Source: Periplaneta americana
Taxonomy: Eukaryota; Arthropoda; Insecta; Blattodea; Blattidae
Direction of reading: 5' to 3'
Assembly (NCBI RefSeq): GCF_040183065.1
Contig: NC_091120.1
Coordinates: 14,401,208-14,465,207, forward strand
DNA: 64,000 nucleotides
Within the stretch, counting starts at the first letter, position 1; the number at the start of each line of letters is the position of its first letter. The position numbers and the translations under genes were made by a program. The notes under the pieces are model-generated. The model made no database searches, was not told where the DNA came from, and worked only from the letters and a program-made list of their open reading frames with translations. Of the stretch, positions 45,322 through 55,060 are shown one piece after another.

Positions 45322-45370
45322 TCAAATCCAGTATACAGATGATGATACTTGGAGATTGACTTTTTCTCAG
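45322..45370 (+). other. Candidate exon type a, copy 1 (weak acceptor)
   Basis: Matches exon a at 46605-46654. The donor TCTCAG/GTAAGAA is intact, but the acceptor is reduced to TTCCTAG. Confidence 0.4.
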
Positions 45371-45670
45371 GTAAGAAATTTTTATTGAACTTGAATATAA
45401 TTATTTCATTTTCAGACATTGATAGCCAAGCCAAGGAGAATATTCTGCACAGATCCGGATGAGTGGACACAGACGATTGTGAGACATTGAAAATAAAGTA
45501 CAGAGACTGGTGGGCAGGTGTGTCCATAGGAATGCTGTGCGAAGCATTTTTTCTACACCTCAGCCTGTAAGTTAAAGAGACATATTTGAAATCTTCATCA
45601 TAGGTGAGATGTGATGTAGTTTCCGGTTCCTCAGATTACATGTAGTGCATCTCATTTTGAATTTATCAGT

Positions 45671-45900
45671 CGGCTAGTGCATCTGGCTGCGAAACCAGGT
45701 GGCCCGGGTTCAATTCCTGGTTGGGGCAAGTTATCTGGTTGAGGTTTTTTCCAGGGTTTTCCCTCAACCCAATATGAGCAAATGCTGGGTAACTTTCAGT
45801 GTTGGACCCCGGACTCATTTCACCATCATTATCACCATCTCATTCAGACGCTAAATAACCTAGATGTTGATAAGGCATCGTAAAATAACCTACTAAAAAA
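45671..45900 (+). mobile_element. tRNA-derived SINE with TSD
   Basis: Box A-like GGCTAGTGCATCTGGCTG, box B GGTTCAATTCC, then GTTATCTGGTTGAGG, GGACCCCGGACTCATTTCAC and the GACGCTAAATAACC tail. The flanking TTATCAGT (45663-45670, 45901-45908) is the target duplication. Confidence 0.88.
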
Positions 45901-45987
45901 TTATCAGTTTTTTTTACAAGTAATGAAGTTCTGATAACACAGTTCTACAATGAAAAAAAATTGAGAGCTTTTTGAAATCTAATAACT

Positions 45988-46104
45988 TACTTACTTACAA
46001 ATGGCTTTTAAGGAACCCGAAGGTTCATTGCCGCCCTCACATTAGCCCGCCAGCGGTCCCTATCCTGTGCAAGATTAATCCAGTCTCTATCATCATACCC
46101 CACC
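45988..46104 (-). mobile_element. Strongly 5'-truncated (TAAG)n LINE with 10-bp TSD
   Basis: Only the last about 117 bp (ORF end plus tail) are present. TCTAATAACT is duplicated at 45978-45987 and 46105-46114. Confidence 0.9.
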
Positions 46105-46298
46105 TCTAATAACTGATTTTGTATATTAAAACTGTATGGATTACAGAAATGACTTCCATTTTCCTGTATCACATCCCAATTCTAAAAAATTATATATAAT
46201 ACAAATCTTTATAACATGTTTAAATTGACAGAGCCACAGCTGCAGTGTCATCATGGTCTACCTTGCATGTGAATGTTTGACTCAGGTCTTACTCTCAG

Positions 46299-46370
46299 GC
46301 TGTAGAATTTTATTTTTAACCTATAAGTATCACTACAGATTTAATAATGTGTTGTATAAAATCATCACCA
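46299..46370 (+). other. Candidate non-coding exon type c, copy 2
   Basis: Acceptor TTACTCTCAG, 72 nt, donor CCA/GTAAGT. The intron from 46371 to 46604 (234 nt) contains snoRNA copy 2. Confidence 0.5.
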
Positions 46371-46460
46371 GTAAGTTTCAGATAATGTCAGCTATTCATG
46401 TCTGAGGTTCAGATATGTAGTCATAGTGTTATGTTCTATTGAAGTAATAGAGTGGAGTGG

Positions 46461-46525
46461 GCCAGTGATGAAAGAATATGTGTTATGAGAAAAATGATTT
46501 TCTTACATGCACTGCCAACTGAGGC
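46461..46525 (+). ncRNA. C/D-box snoRNA-like RNA, copy 2
   Basis: GCC stem, C box GTGATGA, D box CTGA, GGC. The guide reads ACATGCACTGCCA, with one A-to-G change from the family, so this copy alone may have a weakened guide. It ends 79 nt upstream of exon a at 46605. Confidence 0.72.
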
Positions 46526-46604
46526 ATTGCTTCCATCATTACTGACTGCATTAATTTGTTTTAACATGTTGAAGTTCCTACCTACGGTACTTATTTATTT
46601 TTAG

Positions 46605-46654
46605 GTCAAATGGAGTATACAGATGATGTTACCTGCAGATTGACTTTTTCTCAG
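46605..46654 (+). other. Candidate exon type a, copy 2
   Basis: Acceptor TTATTTATTTTTAG, 50-nt exon containing TACAGATGATGTTACCTGCA, donor TCTCAG/GTAAGAA. No conserved reading frame. Confidence 0.5.
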
Positions 46655-46739
46655 GTAAGAAATTTTTATTGAACTTGAATATAATTACTTCATTTTCAGT
46701 CACTGGTAGCCAAGCTTTTACTTTCATAAGTAATTGTTC

Positions 46740-47700
46740 AAGAATTAAAACAGAAAATCAATATCCCGAATTTAAAAGAAAACTTACAAATTAAACCAAA
46801 CCCTTTAACTCTATTAAATATAGAATATAATCTAAATTTAACAGAAGAAATACTGAAATCAGAAGTAAACACTGAAATAACGAAACAATTGTCTTTAGAG
46901 ACAATTAATATTAGGTACCCTCCACCAAACTGGCTTCATTTATACACCGACGGATCCTTGATCTCCAGAGAACAAGGTGCCGGCGCAGGTGTTACGTGCT
47001 GTCTCTTCTCACTCTATAGATCTCTTGGATATGGAACAACAAGTTTTGATAGAGAAATCATTGCAATAAATGAAAGTCTCAGGAATCTTCTATGCCACAT
47101 CAATAAATTTAGGAATGCAGTTATATTGTCAGACTCCAAAGCAGCTATTCTATCAATCGTCTCTAAACACACACCTTCATCTCAAACAGCAGAAATAACC
47201 AAAATGCTCTCTCAATTAATATCACTCAATAAAAGAATTGTATTCCAATGAATACCATCCCATTGTGGAATCCTGGGAAACGAGAATGCGGATGCTTTAG
47301 CAAAGAAGGGCAGCACTGCTACTTACAGACGTGTTACTAAATCTACGTATTACTCTGTGAAAAGATTTATTAAATCTACATACTTAGACTTCAACAAACA
47401 AAATTTGATAACACAATCTCAAGGGAAAAAATGGAACTCTCTGCATCATAATCCACAGTTAATTCCCGATTTACCACGAAAATCGTCTGTAGCTGCATTT
47501 AGATTGGCAACAGGCCATGATTGTTTGGCCAAACACCTGCGTAGAATTGGAATATATCAGTCCCCTAACTGTCCATTGTGCAACTCAAACCAGAAATGGA
47601 TTCGGAACACCTCAAAATCTGTGCTTCAGTGGCTGGCCATGATAATATCTTTGAAAAATATTGGAGTGCAAGAGGTCAAATGACTTTATTGACTTTATAT
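46740..47700 (+). pseudogene. RNase H and C-terminus of an I/R1-like LINE, one stop and one shift
   Basis: Open from about 46750: LKENLQIKPNPLTLLNIEYN, NWLHLYTDGSLISREQGAGA (first Asp), TTSFDREIIAINESLRNLL (Glu) and NAVILSDSKAAILSI (Asp). A TGA at 47249 replaces the Trp of WIPSHCGILGNENADALAKK. The C-terminus AAFRLATGHDCLAKHLRRIG and CPLCNSNQ follow. A shift near 47595 moves the final EMDSEHLKICASVAGHDNIF to another frame. The last part, also present at 61955-62040 on the minus strand, shows that family members are dispersed. It lies between snoRNA units 2 and 3. Confidence 0.87.
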
Positions 47701-47748
47701 GGTATTAGTGGTAATCATGTGTTCTATTGAAGTGATTGGGTAAGCTGT

Positions 47749-47814
47749 GCCAATGATGAAAGGATATAGATAGATGATAGAAATGATTTTCCTACATGCA
47801 CTACCAACTGAGGC
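47749..47814 (+). ncRNA. C/D-box snoRNA-like RNA, copy 3
   Basis: GCC stem, C box ATGATGA (still RTGATGA), guide ACATGCACTACCA, D box CTGA, GGC. The D'/C' region differs most (AGATAGATGATAGAAATGAT). It ends 75 nt before exon a at 47890. Confidence 0.74.
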
Positions 47815-47889
47815 ATTGATTCCATCATTACTGATTCCATTAATTAATTTTTAACATGTTAAAGTTCCCATTTACTCGTTTATTTTCAG

Positions 47890-47938
47890 GTCAGTACAAT
47901 ATACAGATGATGTTACCTGCAGATTGATGTTTTGTCAG
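47890..47938 (+). other. Candidate exon type a, copy 3
   Basis: Acceptor CGTTTATTTTCAG, 49 nt, donor GTCAG/GTAAGAAG. Its intron runs to 49961, carries two retrotransposon inserts and snoRNA copy 4. Confidence 0.5.
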
Positions 47939-48385
47939 GTAAGAAGTTTTTATTGAGCTTGAATATACTTATTTCATTTTCAGGAACTGATATCAAAGTT
48001 TTTATAAGTTTTGTTATGGAAATGGCTACTGTACTGTATTTTCATTTGGTGTAGAAACATCTTTCTGGAAGATAGTGACACTGCTTGCGAGGTTTTCTTT
48101 GAGATGTTACTTTTTTCTGTGTTTTGATTTTCTGAATTTAAAAAAAATTGTGTTTTAAGAGCCGCCAGTTGTACTCTGTTTTGTTAATACTTCGAAGCCC
48201 AAATCCAACTGTCATTTATGCTTGGTGCAGTTGTATGAAGTGGGTGACTGAAGAGTCCAACTTGGACTGACATTGAAATTTAATTTCTTTGTGTTCATAC
48301 AGGGCTTTTTACTCTGTGAAGACGTAGCGTTCTATGAATATTTCATGATACTTGTGTGATTGATGCTAACATCTGAGTGAGATGT

Positions 48386-48404
48386 CTTATGCTTTTAGCA
48401 TAAG
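48386..48404 (+). other. Conserved hairpin module in the host intron (copies at 53215-53237 and 56233-56255)
   Basis: CTTATGC-TTTTA-GCATAAG is a perfect 7-bp stem. The two paralogues keep a stem with changed bases (GCCTTA...TAAGGC). The surrounding about 130 nt (ATTCATATTTGGTAGCAGAC) are also shared. A structured RNA such as an H/ACA snoRNA is possible, but I cannot fit the H and ACA boxes. Confidence 0.4.
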
Positions 48405-48532
48405 GCCGCACAGTACACTGATTCATATTTGGTAGCAGACAGTATGATTGCATCACATTCATCATGTGTTTATTCCTTCTGACGTCAAGACTACAGATTA
48501 TTTGTAATTGCAGTTAGTGTTACAGCAGACAT

Positions 48533-48883
48533 TTTGGACCCAAAATTTATAATGCATTAATCAGAGTTTACCCTGAGCTAAGTACACTTAACACACATAG
48601 ATTCAAGAAACAAATCAGATTAATTATTTAATTGTTTAAGCTAATTGAGTTAAAAATTGATACTCTAATATTCATGTACTTTTGTATTTTCTATTTGTAT
48701 ATAGACCCTATTACTATATGCTGTAAGTATTTTACCACTTAGTAATGTTATTGTGCTCAATGAACTCTCTTAATTTTGTGATATATTTTGTATAACTGAT
48801 CTGAACTGCGCCCGAGCATGAGCTTCTGCTCTTTCGGGCTGCAGTGTTTAGTATTAAATAAATGAAATGAAATGAAAAAAAAA
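48533..48883 (+). mobile_element. LINE (CR1/Jockey-like) 3' end, same family as 18448
   Basis: SRHFGPKIYNALIRVYPELS, then TLNTHRFKKQIRLII and a stop, then the 3' UTR with CTGAACTGCGCCCGAGCATG and an ATGAAATGAAATGA-A(n) tail. The paralogous intron at about 53385 lacks it, giving an empty site. Confidence 0.85.
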
Positions 48884-49006
48884 ATGTTCTGCATGATTGA
48901 AAGGATACTTTGACTATGGCTATTAAACTTCTAGTCTCATTGAGGGTCCTTTAATATTAACTAAAAAGATGGCCATCTGCATTGCATCTTGACAGCTATA
49001 ATATTA

Positions 49007-49533
49007 CTTACTTACTTACTTATTGGCTTTTAAGGAACCCGGAGGTTCATTGCCACCCTCACATAAGCCTGCCATTGGTCCCTATCCTGAGCAAGATTAA
49101 TCCAGTCTCTACCATCATATCCCACCTCCCTCAAATCCATTTTAATATTATCCTCCCATCTACGTCTCGGCCTCCCCAAAGGTCTTTTTCCCTCCGGTCT
49201 CCCAACTAACACTCTATAGGCATTTCTGGATTCGCCCATATGTGCTACATGCCCTGCCCATCTCAAACGTCTGGATTTAATGTTCGTAATTATGTCAGGT
49301 GAAGAATACAATGCTTGCAGCTCTGCGTTGTGTAACTTTCTCCATTCTCCTGTAACTTCATCCCTCTTAGCCCTAAATATTTTCCTAAGAACCTTATTCT
49401 CAAACACCCTTAATCTCTCTTCCTGTCTCAAAGTGAGAGTCCAAGTTTCACAACCATATAGAACAACCGGTAATATAACTGTTTTATAAATTCTAACTTT
49501 CAGATTTTTTGACAGCAGACTAGATGACAAAAT
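49007..49533 (-). mobile_element. 5'-truncated (TAAG)n LINE with 15-bp TSD
   Basis: The duplication ACAGCTATAATATTA is at 48992-49006 and 49534-49548. The minus-strand frame from 49530 to 49030 is open: SSLLSKNLKVRIYKTVILPV ... RRLRWAGHVAHMGESRNAYR ... AAMNLRVP-like end (here VAMNLRVP). It lacks RT catalytic motifs. The paralogous intron (about 53500) has the empty site. Confidence 0.93.
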
Positions 49534-49820
49534 ACAGCTATAATATTAGCAAGTAATTTGGAATTGTAAGTGTACTTGGGAATTTTATAGCATAAGAGGT
49601 AAAAAATTGTGTAGATGCTATGAATGTAAACTTTTTCCTTGCATTTTCAACTATGTCTTGATTGTACCTATGCAGAGTAAAATATTACCATGGCAACTAA
49701 AACTTGCGATTAAGCAAAGCCTGTATGGTATAGTCAAAAAACAAGGTAGGCTACAATAAAAATGTAAGGAAAAAGTTTTTGATGTCATTGTATCAGGTGC
49801 TGTTTGTGATGAAGTCTTTA

Positions 49821-49890
49821 GCCAGTGATGAAAACGTGAAGTATGTAATGAGGAAAATGATTTATATTTACATGCACTACCAGCTGAGGC
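49821..49890 (+). ncRNA. C/D-box snoRNA-like RNA, copy 4
   Basis: GCC stem, C box GTGATGA, D'-like ATGAG, C'-like ATGATTT, guide TTACATGCACTACCAG, D box CTGA (49884-49887), GGC. It ends 71 nt before exon b at 49962. The outer TTAG/CTAA can extend the stem. Confidence 0.78.
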
Positions 49891-49961
49891 ACTAATAGCA
49901 CTACAAGAAAATAGTACTTGCTCATTTTATGTTTGAATAGCAATAATTCTTTTTGTTTCAG

Positions 49962-50042
49962 ATGAAATAATGTGAACCAGCTATGCAGAAATGGAGAAAT
50001 ACGGTGCAAAGGATAAGTCGAGTTTCGATGTACATGCCCAGA
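49962..50042 (+). other. Candidate non-coding exon type b, copy 1
   Basis: Acceptor TTCTTTTTGTTTCAG, 81 nt, donor AGA/GTAAGT. It starts ATGAAATAATG, so the first ATG is stopped at once. Copies at 54597-54677 and 58179-58258. Confidence 0.55.
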
Positions 50043-50216
50043 GTAAGTTGATGAGGCTAAGAATATGCTTAATCTAATGCGGAGTGTTCAACCAATCCCT
50101 CTACAGGTAAAATCTAATTCTTAAGGTTCACCTGTCAATGAAGGAGAACTTACTACTTCAGTACATTAATTACAGTTTTTCTTAAGTCTCGTGTGTCTTT
50201 ATAAATGAACAAATAT

Positions 50217-50385
50217 GACCTGAATTTAACACAGCCAATTGAAGGAAAAGTGCATAGTACATTAAATATAATTTTTTTTTGTTCCAGTCCAAATTTTAAC
50301 TACAATTTTCAATATATATCAGTACATAATTATTTTCATAATTTATATTTATTGAAAATTCATGTTAAATTAGGGACAGGGCTTG
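50217..50385 (+). repeat. Duplicated segment X, copy 1
   Basis: GACCTGAATTTAACACAGCC, then AAAGTGCATAGTACATTAAA ... ATTAGGGACAGGGCTT is repeated at 52407-52605. No function recognised. Confidence 0.8.
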
Positions 50386-50599
50386 TGGCAACGTGTGTGA
50401 AAATTTGAAAGTCCTGTGTGTAATAGAAGCTGAAAAAAATTGCATTTTGTAGGATAAAAACCAAACTTACAGAAAAACGTTCAAATAATTCAAAATATTA
50501 AAACTTTTATTTTCATTCAAAATATTAAACCTTTTTTGTCATATATATTGTATACTATAATAGTTTCATATATTGAATACTGTAATAGAGAAAAAAATA

Positions 50600-51344
50600 A
50601 GTTGCAATTATTAAAAAATGCTCCCTGTGACTGTACAGATGTACCCCGTCCTAATCCATAGCCTACACCGTTTCATGGTACCGGTCCCATCTCGACTGTA
50701 GTCTGCTCCAGGGGCGGCTAGTCATGTTCACCGATCAATGGGGGGTTCAAACCCTCTCCATGTCACTGGTTAGATGCTAACAGTTTCTGAGCGGACCACA
50801 GCCACCCAGCAGGCACGTCCATCAGCCACAAGTAGGCTACCGAGGTCTGGCCATACCCCGGTTTTGCCTTAACTTGCATAGTGCGCAGATTGTGTATATA
50901 TAGTTAAAGTTAGTCAACGCGTACTACTCGCAAGCAAATGTTGCAAATTTTCTGTTGTATATACGGTATTTTCTTACATATTGACACCTAACCTATATAT
51001 TTCCCTACTAAATGAGACTGTGCTAAATTATCAATACATATGATCAAAATATAGTGAAATAACAGCTATAGAAAATATTTTTTGCTACAAAACTAATTCA
51101 CTGGTACGACTGAAAGTTTGGTAGAATAATTATATTTCATGATTCCTCTTATTCCACTCTTACTTATATCTTTATTTTCCATTCATTACTGTTAGCATTA
51201 TTATTTATAAAAACAAACATGGCCAAATGTCACGCTGCCATTCGAAAGATTCCACAGGCTTGAAAATAAATGGCAAGTGCAATAAGTCCGAGAAGGAAAA
51301 GAGTGCTGTTTTTCATAGAATGACAAATTTCTTATGTTTGACAG
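50600..51344. other. Non-coding, with a G+C-richer repeat-like block
   Basis: 50640-50880 is G+C-richer and contains GGGGTTCAAACCC, which resembles a polymerase III box B but lacks a convincing box A. No gene seen. Confidence 0.4.
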
Positions 51345-51594
51345 GGAATTCGTGGTCGCCTGTGGTGTTCTGTCACAATGACCTGCAAGAGGGAACATGT
51401 TGCTTCGACTAGATGGGGAGGAATCGCAAGTCTCTCGGCCCAAACTCGTCATTATAGACTTTGAATTTTGCTGCTACAATTACCGAGGTTTCGACTTAGC
51501 CAATCACATGTGCGAATGGGTATATGACTACAGCAACGAAGAGTCTCCCTACTTCTGGGCCTCTCATGAGAACTTCCCGTCGCTCAAAGAACAG
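51345..51594 (+). pseudogene. Choline/ethanolamine kinase exon with a 1-bp deletion
   Basis: After an acceptor (TTCTTATGTTTGACAG), the frame reads NSWSPVVFCHNDLQEG. It shifts by one base near 51391-51396 and continues NMLLRLDGEESQVSRPKLVI, IDFEFCCYNYRGFDLANHMC and EWVYDYSNEESPYFWASHEN, then FPSLKEQ, to the donor CAG/GTAAAC. HNDLQEGN is the phosphotransferase (Brenner) motif with the catalytic Asp. IDFE...YNYRGFD..NH.CEW is the choline-kinase motif with the metal-binding Asp. The exon ends where vertebrate choline kinase has ...KKQQ. Choline kinase makes phosphocholine in the Kennedy pathway. No other exon of the gene was found. The exon sits on the same strand as the snoRNA units. It is an orphan duplicated exon, or a real exon with a sequence error. 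Confidence 0.85.
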
Positions 51595-51689
51595 GTAAAC
51601 TTACTAGAATAACATAATAACAATATACATTTTTTGTTTACCAAAATGATGCGAGTAATATACTATACTCGTATTTCCTTATATATGGA

Positions 51690-51724
51690 AATGAACCTCC
51701 GGATTCCTTAAAAGCCATAAGTAA

Positions 51725-51727
<3 letters not shown>
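51690..51727 (+). mobile_element. (TAAG)n LINE, 3'-terminal remnant
   Basis: AATGAACCTCCGGATTCCTT then AAAAGCCATAAGTAAG is the last about 35 bp of the LINE. It runs into an (AT)n tract at 51728-51770. Confidence 0.75.

Positions 51728-51770
<43 letters not shown>
51728..51770. repeat. (AT)n microsatellite
   Basis: About 21 AT units following the LINE tail. Confidence 0.93.
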
Positions 51771-51772
<2 letters not shown>

Positions 51773-52077
51773 ATAAAGGAATCTGGAAGCTTTGGTATAA
51801 TAAAATATGTAAAAAAGGTTATTGGAACATAAATTATTAGAATGGCTTCATTGTTACGTTAATTATAATGGTTCTAAGATGAGAGAAAAACATGCGAGAG
51901 AACTGAATAGTCGAAGACTTGGCGAGACTAGACTTCCTAGTTTATGTAGAGTCACTCTGATTGAAACATATTGACAGATATGTTAGTACAGTACAGTATT
52001 GTTGAAGCAAGGAGGATAGAGAGGGGCAACAAACGATATCATTATTGTTGAATGAAATAAGTTTAGCAAGCGACGTT

Positions 52078-52292
52078 TAATTTAACTGATAAAATTCTGG
52101 AAGCTATTAATAAAAAATTACAAGTAGGAGTGATATTCTGTGATCTCTCCAAAGCTTTTGATTGTATTAACCATAAAATTCTACTACAAAAATTAGAATA
52201 CTATGGTATTAAAGGCATAACATATCATTGGTTTGAGTCATATCTCCTAAACAGAAAACAAAAAGTTGAAATCAACGCATTTAATAACTCCT
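52078..52292 (+). pseudogene. LINE reverse-transcriptase fragment (motif A region)
   Basis: LTDKILEAINKKLQVGVIFC, then DLSKAFDCINHKILLQKLEY, YGIKGITYHWFESYLLNRKQ and KVEINAFNNS. DLSKAFD is RT motif A of CR1/Jockey-type LINEs. Motifs B and C are missing; both ends break into unrelated DNA. Confidence 0.78.
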
Positions 52293-52406
52293 TTAAGGGG
52301 ATCCGGTACGTCCTATCTTGGCTATATTAAAATCATTATTTTTCATGCAGCTTTTCTCAGAAACTGGTAGTAGTAGGCACTTGATTTTTTTACACGTTGT
52401 TACATA

Positions 52407-52605
52407 TACTGACCTGAATTTAACACAGCCAATTGAAGGAAAAGTGCATAGTACATTAAATATAATTTTTTTTGTTCCGGTCAAAATTTTAACTACAATT
52501 TTCAATATATATCAGTACATAATTATTTTCATAATTAAGATTTATTTTATTTTCATAATTAAGATTTATTGAAAATGTCATGTTAAATTAGGGACAGGGC
52601 TTATT
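52407..52605 (+). repeat. Duplicated segment X, copy 2
   Basis: Same as 50217-50385, with an extra internal tandem duplication (TTTTCATAATTAAGATTTAT twice). It runs directly into an exon-b-like segment (ATGAAATGATG from 52645). Confidence 0.8.
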
Positions 52606-52644
52606 CATTTTATGTTTTAACAGCAATAATTTCTTTTGTTTTAG

Positions 52645-52785
52645 ATGAAATGATGTAAATCAGCCATGCAGAAATGGAGAATTACAGTATATTACATTCT
52701 CCAAAGCCACATTCAACTTCTTACGTCTTCCAATTTTGGGGTTTCCTTCAGATTCCTGTTCAGATTCAGACTGATGTTTTGTCAG
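52645..52785 (+). other. Partial exon b and partial exon a joined
   Basis: 52645-52690 matches the start of exon b (ATGAAATGATGTAAATCAGC) behind an acceptor TTTTGTTTTAG. 52765-52785 matches the end of exon a with its donor (TGATGTTTTGTCAG/GTAAGA). The middle differs. Rearranged copy at the start of duplication block B. Confidence 0.5.
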
Positions 52786-54596
52786 GTAAGAAGTTTTTAT
52801 TGAGCTTGAATATACTTCTTTAATTTTCAGGAACTGATATCAAAGTTTTTATAAGTTTTGTTATGGAAATGGCTACTGTACTGTATTTTCATTTGGTGTA
52901 GAAACGTCTTTCTGGAAGATAGTGACGCTGCTTGGGAGGTTTTCTTTGAGATGTTACTTTTTTCTGTGTTTCTGAATTAAAAAAATGTGTTTTAAGAGCC
53001 GCCGGTTGTACTCTGTATTGTTAATACTTCGAAGCCCAAATCCAAGTGTTATTTATGCTTGGTGCATTTGTATGAAGTGGGTGACTGAAGAGTCCAACTT
53101 GGACTGACATTGAAATTTAATTTCTTGCTGTTCATACAGGGCTTTTTACTCTGTGAAGACGTAGTGTTATATGAATATTTCATGATACTTTTGGTGCTAA
53201 CATCTGAGTGAGATGCCTTATGGTTTTAGTGTAAGGCAGTACTGTATACTGATTCATATTTGGTAGCAGACAGATATACGATTACACATTATATTAGCAT
53301 AGCAGACAGTGTGATTGACTCACATTTTTGGCGTGTTTATTCCTTCTGATGTCAAGACTATAGATTATTTGTAATTGCAGTTGGTTTTGTACATGATTGA
53401 AAGAATACTTTGACTATGGCTATTAAACTTCTAGTCTCATTGAGGGTCCTTTAATATTGACTGAAAAGTGGTCATCTGCATTGCATCTTGGCAGCTATAA
53501 TACTAGGAAGTAATTTGGAATTGTAAGTGTACTTGGGAATTTTTATAGCGTAAGAGGTAAAAAATTGTGTATATGCTATGAATATAAACTTTTTCCTTGT
53601 ATTTTTAACTATGTCTTGATTGTACCTATGCAGTGTAAAATATTACCATGGCAACTAAAACTTGCGATTAAGCAAAGCCTGCATGGTATAGTCAAAAAAC
53701 AAGGTGGGCTACAATAAAAATGTAATGAAATAGTAATATGCGTTACAAGATCGGTATGTTGACGTTTTCATGTTCGAGGAAAAGATTGAAAAAGCAAAAC
53801 GTAATTGAAACAAACATACCGCTCATGTATTGTACATTATTTTGTGCGAAGATCGTTTATTACTTACCTGAAAGAGGAATTTCTAATTAGTTGCAATGAA
53901 ATCTCAATCTTGGTTTCTGTTCAATGACGGCAACTTTGGAAAACAAATATATCTATCTTCAACATTGTTCCTATAAAATGTTTTCTGTGTTTACTATACT
54001 GCAGCAGGCCGTGATATACGTCTGTCTTTTTTTTCCCCCAGTCTATGATGAGTCTGGAATCTTGTTGATTTTTTCACAGCTTCCTTAATATTACTTGCAT
54101 TACAAATGCTGTAACTTTTGTGGTGTTGTAGAGTTTACTTAAATTTTGCAAATATTTACAAACAATAATTAACAGTGCAATTTAGGTGAAATTGCAGTGG
54201 TAAGTTTCCAGTTTATAATTATTACTATATTGAACGTCTTTAAAAATAATATGTTAAAAGCCTAAAGCAGTAAAATGAATATGACGCTTAAGCGGTAAGA
54301 ATAGGGAAATTATGTGTGTTACGTTGGGAATACTGAATGTGGTATTTCACACTTACCACGTATTGGTTTTGTGTGGAAAGCAAGCAAATACGCACAATCT
54401 CACACAAAAGTTTTTGATGTCATTGTATAAGGTGCTGTTTGTGATAAAGTCTTTAGCCAGTGATGAAAACGTGAAGTATGTAATGAGGAAAATGATTTAT
54501 ATTTACATGCACTACCAGCTGAGGCACTAATAGCACTACAAGAAAATAGTACTTGCTCATTTTATGTTTGAATAGCAATAATTCTTTTTGTTTCAG
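52786..54596 (+). repeat. Duplicated host intron, block B (paralogue of 47939-49961)
   Basis: Colinear with block A from GTAAGAAGTTTTTATTGAGC to the snoRNA. It lacks the two block-A retrotransposons and has about 675 bp (53727-54400) not seen in block A. I recognise no terminal repeats on that extra piece, so a deletion in A is as likely as an insertion in B. Confidence 0.82.
54456..54525 (+). ncRNA. C/D-box snoRNA-like RNA, copy 5
   Basis: Identical to copy 4 over the 70-nt core: C box GTGATGA, guide ACATGCACTACCAG, D box CTGA. It ends 71 nt before exon b at 54597. Confidence 0.78.
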
Positions 54597-54677
54597 ATGA
54601 AATAATGTGAACCAGCTATGCAGAAATGGAGAAATACAGTGTAAAAGACAAGTCGAGTTTCGGTGTACATGCCCAGA
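54597..54677 (+). other. Candidate non-coding exon type b, copy 2
   Basis: Same acceptor and donor as copy 1; a few substitutions (AAATACAGTGTAAAAGACAA) break any shared frame. Confidence 0.55.
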
Positions 54678-55060
54678 GTAAGTTGATGAGGCTAAGAATA
54701 TGCTTAATCTAATAGGGTGTGTTGAACCAATCCCTCTACAGGTAAAGTCTAATTCTTAAGTTTCATTTTCACCTGTCAGCGAAGGAGAACATGGTACTAC
54801 TTCAGTACATTAATTACAGTTTTTCTTAAGTCTCGTGTGTCTTCATAAATGTACAAATATGGTACTACTCAGTGATTGTGACAATTTTGTAATGGAGATA
54901 TTTACCCTTACTAATAGAAGCACTGAAATGTTATTGTGCCAGATTTGTAAATTATTCTCATAAGTGATTGGAGTGAGGAAGGGAGCATGACAAAGTGACA
55001 CTCATATGCAGGCTTTCCCATGCCTGCACTAGTTCATAGAAATAATATTCTTGTACTCTT

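Noticed and set aside
45371-45415. Micro-intron of 45 nt (GTAAG...TTTTCAG) after exon a
   Set aside because: Shorter than plausible insect introns; the downstream AG is more likely decoy or the acceptor of a longer intron.
54042-54130. Possible further C/D snoRNA (ATGATGA at about 54044)
   Set aside because: No CTGA box at a suitable distance with a closing stem.
54958-55043. Continuation of the inverted LINE ORF to 54958
   Set aside because: The 17-bp TSD places the left edge of the insertion at 55061, so this open stretch is chance reading of host DNA.
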